Positions 7,469-15,516 of a DNA stretch of 32,594 nucleotides are shown here, in pieces (the stretch's first letter is position 1; each line of letters starts with the position of its first letter). The notes under the pieces were generated by a model that saw only the letters and a list, made by a program, of their open reading frames with translations, did no database searches and was not told the origin of the DNA. The DNA comes from an uncultured Eubacteriales bacterium (GTDB taxonomy: Bacteria > Bacillota > Clostridia > Oscillospirales > Oscillospiraceae), in NCBI GenBank assembly GCA_900546255.1, contig URCB01000019.1:1-32594 (forward strand), given 5' to 3'. Both the position numbers and the translations under genes were made by a program.

Positions 7469-8320
7469 ATGCTCTGCCTCGTCTTACTCCTTCTAGCTGC
7501 CCTGGGGGTGGGGGCAGTCTGGGGCAACCGGTCCCTTCAGGTCCAAGAAGTGGCCGTGGACTGCCCCGGCCTGCCTGCCGCCTTTCAGGGCTTCCGGCTG
7601 GCCCAGGTGTCCGACCTGCACAACGCCGCCTTTGGCCGGGACAATGCCCGGCTGCTGGCCGCCCTGGCCCAGGCCAAGCCGGAGATCATCCTCCTGACGG
7701 GGGACCTGGCAGACTCCCGGCGCACCCACCTCGCCGTGGCCCTGTCCTTCGCCCGGCAGGCGGCTGCCATCGCCCCGGTGTACTACGTTCCCGGCAACCA
7801 CGAGGCCCGCCTGGCCCAATATGCCGCCTTCGCGGCGGCGCTGGAGGCCGCCGGCGTCCTGGTGCTGGCAAACCGGGCCCTCCCCCTGGTACGGGGCGGT
7901 GGGAGGATCCCCATCGCCGGGCTGGCCGACCCCGGCCTTGCCCAGAGGGCCGGGGACCCCCGCCCGGCAGAGGCCATCTTGGGAGACGCCCTGGCGGCCC
8001 TTCGCCTGTCCAGCCAGCCCTTTCCCCTGCTGCTGGCCCACCGGCCGGAGTGGTTCCCCCTGTATGCCGAAGGGGGCGCGGCCCTGGTGTTCAGCGGCCA
8101 CGCCCACGGCGGCCAGGTGCGCCTGCCTGGGATCGGCGGCCTCTTCGCCCCGGGGCAGGGCCTCTTCCCCCGGTACGACGGGGGGCTCTACCGCCGGGGG
8201 CAGGCCCGGATGGTGGTCAGCCGGGGGCTGGGCAACAGCCTCTTCCCCCTGCGGGTAGGCAACCGGCCGGAGGTGGTGGTGGCCACCCTCCACCCCGCCC
8301 CCTCAGTGGAAGGCCAGTAA
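7469..8320 (+). CDS. YkuE-like membrane-anchored metallophosphoesterase
   Basis: A 283-residue protein with an N-terminal hydrophobic segment (residues 1-18), followed by a calcineurin-like phosphoesterase domain. The metal-binding motifs appear in order: VSDLHN, LLTGDLAD, VPGNHEA and VFSGHAHGGQ. Members of this YkuE/YaeI branch are dimetal phosphoesterases at the membrane surface, and some act on lipid A or UDP-sugar-type lipids. The substrate here is unknown. AAAGGAGGG precedes the ATG by about 10 bases. The last 18 bases overlap the end of the convergent transporter gene at 8303, leaving no room for a separate terminator. Confidence 0.88.
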   Translation: MLCLVLLLLAALGVGAVWGNRSLQVQEVAVDCPGLPAAFQGFRLAQVSDLHNAAFGRDNARLLAALAQAKPEIILLTGDLADSRRTHLAVALSFARQAAAIAPVYYVPGNHEARLAQYAAFAAALEAAGVLVLANRALPLVRGGGRIPIAGLADPGLAQRAGDPRPAEAILGDALAALRLSSQPFPLLLAHRPEWFPLYAEGGAALVFSGHAHGGQVRLPGIGGLFAPGQGLFPRYDGGLYRRGQARMVVSRGLGNSLFPLRVGNRPEVVVATLHPAPSVEGQ

Positions 8321-9652
8321 CAGCACCATGCTCAGCACCAGCACCAGCAGGGACAGCGGCACAGCATACTTACAGTACCGCCGCCAGGAGATGGGGTGCC
8401 CCTCCCGGGCGGCCAGCATGACGCCGGTGACGTTGGCCGAGGCCCCGATGGGGGTGGCAATCCCCCCGATGTCCGTCCCTTTGGACACGCTCCAGGTGAG
8501 GGTTTCCAGGTCCATCCCCAGGCCGTCTGACAGGGCCGTCAGAACGGGGACCATCACCGTGGCCATGGGGATGTTGTCCACAAAGGCGGACAGCAGGGCG
8601 GTGAACCAGATTAGGACCACCATCATCCGGCCCGTGTCCTCCCCGCCCAGGTTCCCTAGGAAGCGGGCCAGGCCGTCCAGGATGCCGGTCTGCTCCAGCC
8701 CGCTGACCACCAGGAAAAGGCCGATGATGAACCCGATGGTCCGCCAGTCCACCTGCCGCAGCAGGCTCCACCCCCGGCGGTTCCCCGCCAGGGTGACGGC
8801 TGCCGCCACCACCCCGATGGTGGGCATGGTGAGCCCCGTCCAGGCGTGGGTGGCCAGGAGGAGAATCACCCCCCCGAAGATGGCTACATTGACGCCAAAG
8901 GCCCGGCGGTTGGGGATGGCGTCGCCGGGCTCCATGGCCCAGAGGGCCGGGTCCACGCTCCACGTCCCTGCCCGGAGCTTGTTGCGAAAGCACAGGTAGA
9001 AGTAGCCCAGCGCCACCCCAAACCCCACCAGGCAGATGGGGCCGTTGTTCTGAAGAAAGTCCCAAAACCCCAGCCCCAGGGAGGTGCCCAGGATGATGTT
9101 GGGCGGGTCCCCGGTCATGGTGGCCGCGCCCCCCAGGTTGGCGGCAAAAATCTCCCCGATGATCATGGGCACGGGATCAATGCGCAGCAGGCGCGCCAGC
9201 CGGACGGTGGCCACCACCAGAAACAGGACTACGGTGATGCTGTCCACAAACATGGACAGCAGGGCCGCCACCGCCATAAAACTCAGCAGCAGGGGCATGG
9301 GGCGGAACCCCAGGCTTTTGGCCAGGCGCAGGCAGAGCCAGTCGAAGAACCCTGCCTCGCTCATCCCCTCCACCATCACCATCATGCCCACCAGGAAGAG
9401 GACGGTACTCCAGTTGATCCCCACGTTGCGCTCGGTCACCCCGCCGTGGGCAAACCAAAACTGGGGTTTGCCGAAACTGTCCACACTGAGGGCCTCCATG
9501 ACGGCATCCAGGCTTCCCATCACCCCCAGCAGCACAACCACCACCATAAGCCCCCCCGCCGCCAAGGTGAGCACATGGCGGGGCCACTTGCCCCGGAGCA
9601 GTTGGAGGAAGGTAAACGCAGCAATGGCCAGGGCCAAACCTTGGTGAAGCAT
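8303..9652 (-). CDS. ArsB/NhaD-type transporter, tandem copy 2
   Basis: A 449-residue membrane protein very close to the adjacent upstream copy. They share GINWSTVLFLVGMM, VEGMSEAGFFDWLCLRLAK, NLGGAATMTGDPPNIILGTS, SAFVDNIP and GTDIGGIATPIGASANV. This is the ion-transporter superfamily of ArsB, NhaD and CitM. Its substrate is unknown; Na+/H+ exchange or organic-anion transport are both possible. AGGAGG is 7 bases before the ATG. The gene starts 37 bases after the end of copy 1 and is likely read from the same message. Its 3' end overlaps the convergent phosphoesterase gene by 18 bases. Confidence 0.87.
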   Translation of the reverse strand: MLHQGLALAIAAFTFLQLLRGKWPRHVLTLAAGGLMVVVVLLGVMGSLDAVMEALSVDSFGKPQFWFAHGGVTERNVGINWSTVLFLVGMMVMVEGMSEAGFFDWLCLRLAKSLGFRPMPLLLSFMAVAALLSMFVDSITVVLFLVVATVRLARLLRIDPVPMIIGEIFAANLGGAATMTGDPPNIILGTSLGLGFWDFLQNNGPICLVGFGVALGYFYLCFRNKLRAGTWSVDPALWAMEPGDAIPNRRAFGVNVAIFGGVILLLATHAWTGLTMPTIGVVAAAVTLAGNRRGWSLLRQVDWRTIGFIIGLFLVVSGLEQTGILDGLARFLGNLGGEDTGRMMVVLIWFTALLSAFVDNIPMATVMVPVLTALSDGLGMDLETLTWSVSKGTDIGGIATPIGASANVTGVMLAAREGHPISWRRYCKYAVPLSLLVLVLSMVLLLAFH

Positions 9653-9689
9653 TCTTGTCCTCCTGTCGTGGATTCTTTCGTGTGGCGCC

Positions 9690-11042
9690 TCAGTAGCGCA
9701 GCAGGAGCATCCCCATGCTGATGGCCAGGACCAGCACGGAGGCCGGGGCCGAGTACTTGCAGTACCGGCCCCAGGAGATGGGGTGGCCCTCCCGGGCGGC
9801 GATGGAGGTCCCCGCCACGTTGGCCGAGGCCCCGATGGGGGTGGCGCTGCCGCCGATGTCCGTCCCCATGGAGAGGGTCCAGGCCAGGGTGTTCAGGTCG
9901 GCCCCCATGGTGGCCGACAGGGAGGTGATCACCGGCACCATGGTGGCGGCAAAGGGGATGTTGTCCACAAAGGCCGAGGCCACCCCGGAGAGCCACAGGA
10001 TGATCCCAATCATCAGGGTGTGGTTCCCCCCGGTGAGGTGGGCGATGCCGTCGGCCATGGCCTCCAGCACCCCGGTCTGCTCCAGCCCGCTGACGGCCAG
10101 GAAGAGGCCGATGAAAAACAGGACGGTCTTCCAGTCCACCCGCCGCAGCAGGTGGAGGGGCCAGCGGTTGACCAACAGGGTGAGGATGGCCGCAATGATC
10201 CCCACGGTGGCCACGGTGAGGCCGGTCTGGGCGTGGGTGATGAGCAGAACCACCACCACCAGGAAGAGGATCACATGGATGGCAAACTGCCCCCGGTTGT
10301 GGATGGAGTCCCTGGGGTCCAGCTCCATCACCTTCTGCCGGGCCTGGGGGTCCCAGCTCTGCACCTGCTTGCGGAAGCAGAAGTAGAAGTAGGGCACCAT
10401 CACCACCATGCCCACCAGGACGATGACCCCGGTGTTCCGGAGGAAGTCCCCGAAGGACAGCCCCAGGGCGGTGCCGATGATGATGTTGGGCGGGTCCCCG
10501 CTCATGGTGGCCGCCCCCCCTAGGTTGGCGGTGAAGATCTCCGCGATGATCAGGGGGATGGGGTCAAACTTCAGCAAATGGGCCAGTCGGACGCTGGCCA
10601 CCGCCAGGAAGAGGATGACGGTGATGCTGTCGATGAACATGGACAGCCCCGCCGACAGAATCATGAAGCACACCAGCAGGGGCACCGGCTTGTAGCCCAC
10701 CAGCTTGGCCAGGCGCAGGCACAGCCAGTCGAAGAAGCCCGCCTCGCTCATCCCCTCCACCAGGATCATCATGCCGGTGATGAAGAGGATGGTGCTCCAG
10801 TTGATGCCGGTGTTCATGCCGGTGGACCCATGGGCCCCGGTGTACCAGAAGGTGGTCTCCGCCATGCTGTGGAAGCTGAGGGCCTGCCACACATCCGGCC
10901 AGCTGTGCATGGTCAGCAGGAACACCACCACCAGGGTCAGCCCCCCCGCCACCAAGGTAACCACATGGCGGGGAATCTTCTCCCGCACGATCTCGATAAA
11001 CATGACCACGAAAATGGCCACCGCCAGGATTTGACTGAGCAT
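9690..11042 (-). CDS. ArsB/NhaD-type transporter, tandem copy 1
   Basis: A 450-residue paralogue of the gene at 8303-9652, aligned over its whole length (NTGINWSTILFITGMM, SMFIDSITVILFLAVASVRLAHLLKFDPI, GGAATMSGDPPNIIIGTA, SAFVDNIPFAATMVP quoted in parts). The two halves with their DN-containing re-entrant loops are intact, so both copies look functional. The start is the ATG at 11042 after AAAGGAG; the frame continues upstream to 11102 without a ribosome site. It follows iorA on the same strand but is separated from it by a hairpin, so it may be only partly coupled to iorA. Confidence 0.87.
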   Translation of the reverse strand: MLSQILAVAIFVVMFIEIVREKIPRHVVTLVAGGLTLVVVFLLTMHSWPDVWQALSFHSMAETTFWYTGAHGSTGMNTGINWSTILFITGMMILVEGMSEAGFFDWLCLRLAKLVGYKPVPLLVCFMILSAGLSMFIDSITVILFLAVASVRLAHLLKFDPIPLIIAEIFTANLGGAATMSGDPPNIIIGTALGLSFGDFLRNTGVIVLVGMVVMVPYFYFCFRKQVQSWDPQARQKVMELDPRDSIHNRGQFAIHVILFLVVVVLLITHAQTGLTVATVGIIAAILTLLVNRWPLHLLRRVDWKTVLFFIGLFLAVSGLEQTGVLEAMADGIAHLTGGNHTLMIGIILWLSGVASAFVDNIPFAATMVPVITSLSATMGADLNTLAWTLSMGTDIGGSATPIGASANVAGTSIAAREGHPISWGRYCKYSAPASVLVLAISMGMLLLRY

Positions 11043-11159
11043 AGGCCGCTCCTTTCTATGGGGGAGGGGTGGGCCCCTCCCGTGCCTTGCAGCAGGCCCC
11101 AAGGGGGCCGCTGCCTTTTCCTATTCTCCCGCCGGCCAGGTTATGCCCCAAAACAGAAC

Positions 11160-11197
11160 AGCCCGGGAGAGGGCCCATCGGGGTCTTCTCCCGGGCT
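11160..11197 (-). terminator. Terminator hairpin after iorA
   Basis: An 11-bp perfect stem AGCCCGGGAGA/TCTCCCGGGCT, read on the minus strand, is followed by GTTCTGTTTTG. The T content is moderate, so some read-through into the transporter genes is plausible. Confidence 0.65.
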
Positions 11198-11214
11198 GGG
11201 CCGGGGTTGGGGAA

Positions 11215-12951
11215 TTACGCCTCGTGGCGGAAGGCGTCAAAGTTGCACAGCTGCTCGCACACCCCGCAGCCCACACACTGGGTGGGGTCGATGACGGCCT
11301 TCTTCTCCTTCCAGGAGATGGCGGGGCAACCGATGCGCATGCACAGCTTGCATCCCTTGCACTGGTCGGGGTCCACCCGATAGGGGGGATGCTTTTTCAC
11401 GGTTTTCAGCAGCACACAGGGCCGGCGGGTGATGATCACCGACGGCTCCTCCGCCGCCAGCTCCTCGGTGACCACCTGTTCGGTGGCCTTCAGGTCGTAG
11501 GGGTCCACCACCCGCACCCGGCGGATGCCCATGGCCCGGCAGAGGGTTTCCAGGTCGATCTTCCCCGCAGGGTCCCCCCGGAGGTTCTTGCCGGTGGTGG
11601 GGTTTTCCTGGTGGCCGGTCATGCCGGTGGTGGAGTTGTCCAAAATAATGACGGTGGAGTTGCTCTGGTTGTAGGCGATGTTGGCCAGGCCGGTCATGCC
11701 GGAGTGCATGAAGGTGGAGTCCCCCAGCACCGCCACGGTCTTGCCCTCGCTGGCCTGGCCCAGGGCCTTGTTGAAGCCGTGGATGGAGCTCACCGAGGCC
11801 CCCATGCACTCGCAGGTCTCAATGGCGTAGAGGGGCTCGTAGGCCGCCAGGGTGTAGCAGCCGATGTCCCCCAATACCGTGACCTTGTGCTTGGCCAGGG
11901 TGTAGAACAGCCCCCGGTGGGGACATCCGGCGCACAGCACCGGGGGACGGGGGGGCACCGCCTCGTCCAGGGCCACCCAGGGTTTGGGGGTCTTGCCCAG
12001 CTTTTCGGCCACCAGGCCCTGGGAGAACTCCCCGATGAGGGGCAGGGCGTCCTTCCCCTGGACGGTGAGGCCCAGGTTCCGGCAGTGCTCCTCGATCACC
12101 GGGTCCAGCTCCTCCAGCACCAGCAGGCGGTCCACCTTGGCGGCAAAGTCCAGGATCTTCTGCCGGGGCAGGGGGTTGACCAGGCCCAGCTTCAGGATGG
12201 AGGCCTTCTCCCCAAAGACCTCCCGGGCGTACTGGTAGCAGGTGGAGGAGGTGATGATGCCCAGGGAGGTGTCCTCCCCCAGCTCCTCCCGGTTTAAATC
12301 GGTGGTCTCGGCGTATGCCGTGAGCCGGCGGGTGCGCTCCTCCACGATGGGGTGGCGGGGCCGGGCATTGCCGGGGACCATGACGTACTTGGCGATGTCC
12401 TTGACGTAGGGCCGGGGGGGCAGGTCCTCCCGCTGGCCCTCCTCCACCAGGCTCTGGGAGTGGGAGATGCGGGTGCACAGCTTCAGAAAGACGGGGGTGT
12501 CATACTCCTCCGAGAGCTGGAAGGCCCGCTTGGCGAAGAGGCGGGCCTCCTCCGAATCCGCCGGTTCCAGCATGGGGATTTTGGCGGAGACGGCGTAGTG
12601 CCGGGAGTCCTGCTCGTTCTGGGAGGAGTGCATGCCGGGATCGTCGGCCACGCAGATGACCATGCCGGCGTTGATCCCCGTGTAGGCGATGGTAAACAGA
12701 GGGTCGGCGGCCACGTTCACCCCCACGTGCTTCATGACGCAGGCGCTGCGCTTGCCTGCCAGGGCGGCGCCGAAGGCCACCTCCATGGCCACCTTCTCGT
12801 TGGGGGCCCACTCGCAGTAGATCTCGTCGTACCGGGCGGCCTGCTCGGTGATCTCCGTACTGGGGGTGCCAGGATAACTGGAAATCAGGCTGCATCCGGC
12901 CTCGTACAGCCCCCGGGCAACCGCCTCATTTCCCAGCATCAGCTTCTTCAT
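11215..12951 (-). CDS. Indolepyruvate:ferredoxin oxidoreductase, alpha subunit
   Basis: IorA oxidatively decarboxylates aryl pyruvates (from Trp, Phe, Tyr) to aryl acetyl-CoA and reduces ferredoxin. This 578-residue subunit has the pyrimidine-binding domain (SSYPGTPSTEITEQAA), the transketolase-C-like middle, and the thiamine diphosphate domain with LGDIGCYTL and VLGDSTFMHSG. Two [4Fe-4S] motifs close it: CKGCKLCMRIGCP and CVGCGVCEQLC. The second has NF where many relatives have P. The start is the ATG at 12951 (MKKLMLGNEAV) after GAGGTTGGAAG. The partner gene iorB, normally adjacent, is not in the window. Downstream on the same strand are two transporter genes that might handle the acid products (inference). 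Confidence 0.95.
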   Translation of the reverse strand: MKKLMLGNEAVARGLYEAGCSLISSYPGTPSTEITEQAARYDEIYCEWAPNEKVAMEVAFGAALAGKRSACVMKHVGVNVAADPLFTIAYTGINAGMVICVADDPGMHSSQNEQDSRHYAVSAKIPMLEPADSEEARLFAKRAFQLSEEYDTPVFLKLCTRISHSQSLVEEGQREDLPPRPYVKDIAKYVMVPGNARPRHPIVEERTRRLTAYAETTDLNREELGEDTSLGIITSSTCYQYAREVFGEKASILKLGLVNPLPRQKILDFAAKVDRLLVLEELDPVIEEHCRNLGLTVQGKDALPLIGEFSQGLVAEKLGKTPKPWVALDEAVPPRPPVLCAGCPHRGLFYTLAKHKVTVLGDIGCYTLAAYEPLYAIETCECMGASVSSIHGFNKALGQASEGKTVAVLGDSTFMHSGMTGLANIAYNQSNSTVIILDNSTTGMTGHQENPTTGKNLRGDPAGKIDLETLCRAMGIRRVRVVDPYDLKATEQVVTEELAAEEPSVIITRRPCVLLKTVKKHPPYRVDPDQCKGCKLCMRIGCPAISWKEKKAVIDPTQCVGCGVCEQLCNFDAFRHEA

Positions 12952-13024
12952 ACTTCCAACCTCTTTCCTGAAACATCCCCCGCCGGCCGGGCCGGTTTGG
13001 GATGGTATTGCAGCATTGGATTTT

Positions 13025-13053
13025 ATGATATCATGTTTCTCCCGGTCCGTAAA
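13025..13053 (-). promoter_or_regulatory. Candidate iorA promoter
   Basis: On the minus strand TTTACG (13048-13053), 17 bases, TATCAT (13025-13030), about 75 bases before the ATG. The -35 box sits in an imperfect hairpin (13051-13082) that could influence it. Confidence 0.45.
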
Positions 13054-13121
13054 CCGCTTTTTTCGGGAAAAACAGCGGGTTTCCATAATTTTTCCTGGAT
13101 GTTCAGGATCCGCCTTCCCCG

Positions 13122-13172
13122 TGGGGATTTCCCGGGGGATTGTGTCGAATTTTGTCGAAACTTGCGGCGACA
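13122..13172 (+). promoter_or_regulatory. Spo0A boxes and sigma-H-like promoter of spo0A
   Basis: Two perfect 0A boxes (TGTCGAA) lie at 13143-13149 and 13153-13159, exactly 10 bases apart and thus on one face of the helix. A partial reverse copy (TGTCGCC on the minus strand) lies at 13166-13172. The first box overlaps a sigma-H-like -10 (GTCGAATTT, 13144-13152). A GGGATTT -35 (13124-13130) is one base further away than ideal. Autoregulation of spo0A by Spo0A~P is known in Bacillus. Confidence 0.7.
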
Positions 13173-13199
13173 TATTTTCCAATTTTTGCTAATTCCATC

Positions 13200-13228
13200 T
13201 TGTGTTTTCTGTCCCTTTGTGGTAAATT
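13200..13228 (+). promoter_or_regulatory. Candidate vegetative promoter of spo0A
   Basis: TTGTGT (13200-13205), 17 bases, TAAATT (13223-13228), downstream of the 0A boxes. This resembles the two-promoter arrangement of Bacillus spo0A. Confidence 0.5.
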
Positions 13229-13318
13229 ATGGATAAGCAGTTTCGTTGCTTACCATCACGAGAAAATTTGAGGGAACAGCGCCTACACCGCTTTCCCAAT
13301 GGGGGGAGACAGATCCGC

Positions 13319-14086
13319 ATGGAAACGAAGAAAACCATTCTCATTGCCGACACCAGCGAGGAGTTCCGCACCGTCCTGGCTGAGGCCATCCAGGCCGAGG
13401 AGGGCCTGGAAGTGGTGGGCCAAACCGGGGACGGCCAGGAGGCCATCCAGCTGGTGCAGGACCGCGACCCGGACGTTCTGGTCATGGACCTGGTCCTGGA
13501 GCGGATGGACGGCTTTGACGTGCTGGAGGCGGTGAAAGCCAGGCCCATGAGCACGTTGATCCTGTCCAGCTTTGCCCGGGGCTGCATGGCCGACCAGGTG
13601 GCCGCCCGGGGCGGGGACTACTACATGATGAAACCCTGCCGCATCGCCTCTGTGGTGGAGCGGGTCCGGCTGCTGGCCGCCCAGCATTGGTCGGAGGGGG
13701 AGGAGGGTGCCGCCAGCCCCGCTTCCGCCCGGCAGACCCTGGAGGCCAACGTCACCGCCATCATCCACGAGATCGGCGTGCCCGCCCACATCAAAGGGTA
13801 CCAGTACCTCCGGGAGGCCATCATCATGACCGTGGAGGACATGGACGTGATCAACGCCGTCACCAAGGTCCTCTACCCCGAAGTGGCCCGGAAGTTCGGC
13901 ACCACCGCATCCCGGGTGGAGCGGGCCATCCGCCACGCCATCGAAGTCGCCTGGGACCGGGGTGACCTGGACACCCTGCAAAAATACTTCGGCTTCACCG
14001 TCAGCAATTCCAAGGGCAAACCCACCAACTCCGAGTTCATCGCCATGATCGCCGACCGGCTGCAGCTGCAGCGGCGGCAGGGGTGA
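13319..14086 (+). CDS. Spo0A, sporulation master regulator
   Basis: Spo0A is the phosphorelay response regulator that commits the cell to sporulation and binds 0A boxes. The 255-residue protein has a receiver domain (about 1-125) with phospho-acceptor Asp57 (VLVMDLVL), a Ser in the switch position (LSSF) and the conserved Lys (MMKP). A linker leads to the Spo0A DNA-binding domain (about 145-250), with [19 protein letters not shown] and [16 protein letters not shown] nearly as in Bacillus. The acidic pocket reads ADTSEEF, so only one of the usual two adjacent acids is present. The ATG at 13319 follows GGGGGAGA. The frame is open back to 13229 without a ribosome site. A strong terminator follows. 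Confidence 0.97.
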   Translation: METKKTILIADTSEEFRTVLAEAIQAEEGLEVVGQTGDGQEAIQLVQDRDPDVLVMDLVLERMDGFDVLEAVKARPMSTLILSSFARGCMADQVAARGGDYYMMKPCRIASVVERVRLLAAQHWSEGEEGAASPASARQTLEANVTAIIHEIGVPAHIKGYQYLREAIIMTVEDMDVINAVTKVLYPEVARKFGTTASRVERAIRHAIEVAWDRGDLDTLQKYFGFTVSNSKGKPTNSEFIAMIADRLQLQRRQG

Positions 14087-14118
14087 GAAAAGTCTGAAAC
14101 GATATAAACAGCAGAAAC

Positions 14119-14160
14119 GAGAAAGAGCAGGAGGGCAATCTCCTGCTCTTTCTCTTGGTT
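14119..14160 (+). terminator. Terminator of spo0A
   Basis: A perfect 15-bp stem (14119-14133 with 14140-14154) with a 6-base loop, ending in TTGGTT. Its reverse could also serve the minus-strand gene that ends at 14180. Confidence 0.8.
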
Positions 14161-14179
14161 GCACGATTCATACATCCGA

Positions 14180-15352
14180 TTATTGGTTCACCGTAAGCAG
14201 TTTTTCGGCGACCCTTGCTTGCACTTCCAAATAATATGCCGTCTCCGCCGCATTCAAATCCTCATTTTCCCACTGTTCAAAATCCGCACAGAAGGTAGCA
14301 TACTTATTTACATAGTCGGCATAGTCGGTAAAGATCCCAGGATCAGACCCATCTGACTCCGCATATTTTTTCATAAAAGCGACATACTCATCCATAAAAG
14401 CTTCATAGCTGTCCATGGCCGCTTTGAAGTCAGGATCTAAGACATTGGCATTTCCCTCGGCCTCGCTAGAACGGTCCGGTTCCGAAGAATTGGAAGAAGC
14501 ATTCTCTCCTTCCTGTTGCTTGGGCGCATCGATGCTCACACTCATCGTACGATTTCCCTCATATTGCAACGAGAGATGCCATCCCTCCGCATCGTTGGCG
14601 TAGTAATAGGTGTCTCCTTTATTGTAGTCAACAGTAAAGCCCCGGTCTGCACAAGCAGACACATAGGCATCAAAGTCTGCCTGGGAGGTATCCCCAAGGT
14701 AAACAAAGAAGCGGTCCTCGTATTCATAAGAAAACTTACCTATGGTCGATTGTGGCACTGGCAACCGGTTTCCTGCTATGCTGGTCGGCCAAGTAATGGG
14801 CACAAATTCCATCGGCGCTTCCAACGTAATAGAAAGACTTTCACTTGTATAGCGCAAATTCAACCGATATCCCTCTGCATTGAATGCGTTATAGGAAGAT
14901 GCCGTTTCCTCCTTGTCGGCTGTGAACCCTTTGCCCGCACAAGCCAGTACATAGTCTTGGTACTGGTCATCAGACACCTTGTCCAGGGTTATCGACAGTG
15001 TTTCCGCTGAGTTCTCATACAACGTACCTTTGTTGGTGGGTGGCTCTGGGAGCACAGAGCCCAACGCCATCTCCTCCCATGCAAGGGTTCCCCGGCTATG
15101 AGATGCAATACTCCCTGCTAACATAACAATCACAACTGCGGCAACGACAAAGAACCACCCTCTCTTAAAAAATGGTTTCTTTGGGGATCCCACCTTGCCT
15201 GGATCAGACGCAGCCCTTTGATCAGATTGCCACCGGGTGCTTTCGTTCTGGGGTTGGTCTGAAGGTGGTATTTCCGACGTTATTCCCCGTTTCGCCCCAC
15301 ACTCTGGGCAAAACTTACCCTCAAATTCGGTTCCACATCGCTTACATTTCAT
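14180..15352 (-). CDS. Zinc-ribbon membrane protein, DUF6591-like C-terminus
   Basis: A 390-residue protein. Residues 1-20 form a zinc ribbon (CKRCGTEFEGKFCPECG). A polar linker leads to one membrane segment (about 67-85). The outside part holds two related units: at about 112-175 (ITLDKVSDDQYQDYVLACAGKGF) and about 208-272 (VYLGDTSQADFDAYVSACADRGF). The C-terminal 90 residues are helical and acidic (DSYEAFMDEYVAFMKKYAE) and resemble the domain named DUF6591. The function is unknown. The start has GGAGG 9 bases upstream. Codon use is visibly more AT-rich than in neighbouring genes, which could mean recent transfer or low expression. Confidence 0.8.
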   Translation of the reverse strand: MKCKRCGTEFEGKFCPECGAKRGITSEIPPSDQPQNESTRWQSDQRAASDPGKVGSPKKPFFKRGWFFVVAAVVIVMLAGSIASHSRGTLAWEEMALGSVLPEPPTNKGTLYENSAETLSITLDKVSDDQYQDYVLACAGKGFTADKEETASSYNAFNAEGYRLNLRYTSESLSITLEAPMEFVPITWPTSIAGNRLPVPQSTIGKFSYEYEDRFFVYLGDTSQADFDAYVSACADRGFTVDYNKGDTYYYANDAEGWHLSLQYEGNRTMSVSIDAPKQQEGENASSNSSEPDRSSEAEGNANVLDPDFKAAMDSYEAFMDEYVAFMKKYAESDGSDPGIFTDYADYVNKYATFCADFEQWENEDLNAAETAYYLEVQARVAEKLLTVNQ

Positions 15353-15440
15353 CCAAGATTTCCTCCACCATCTATGAATTTAGGGGGCCAACTTTTCCAC
15401 TGCCCATTGCAAAAGCACGGCAGCAAAATCTTTCTACTAT

Positions 15441-15511
15441 TATAGTCTCTTTAACGACTATAGTCAAAAAAAAGACCTCCGCATACCATAAAAGAAAACG
15501 GTTCCGGAGGT
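15441..15511 (+). promoter_or_regulatory. Candidate operators and ribosome-site hairpin
   Basis: TATAGTC occurs at 15441-15447 and again inside the perfect palindrome GACTATAGTC (15456-15465), the kind of repeat an XRE repressor binds. Just downstream ACCTCCG (15475-15481) can pair with CGGAGGT (15505-15511). That would hide the ribosome site of the XRE gene. Read on the minus strand the same stem is followed by eight T and could end transcripts. Confidence 0.45.
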
Positions 15512-15516
15512 ACCCC

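Noticed and set aside
8370..9065. Glycine/histidine/proline-rich minus-strand frame overlapping the transporter
   Set aside because: An out-of-frame shadow of the transporter gene, with no start signal and repetitive composition.
13051..13082. Hairpin upstream of iorA as a terminator
   Set aside because: The stem is imperfect, no T run follows on either strand, and no gene ends there.
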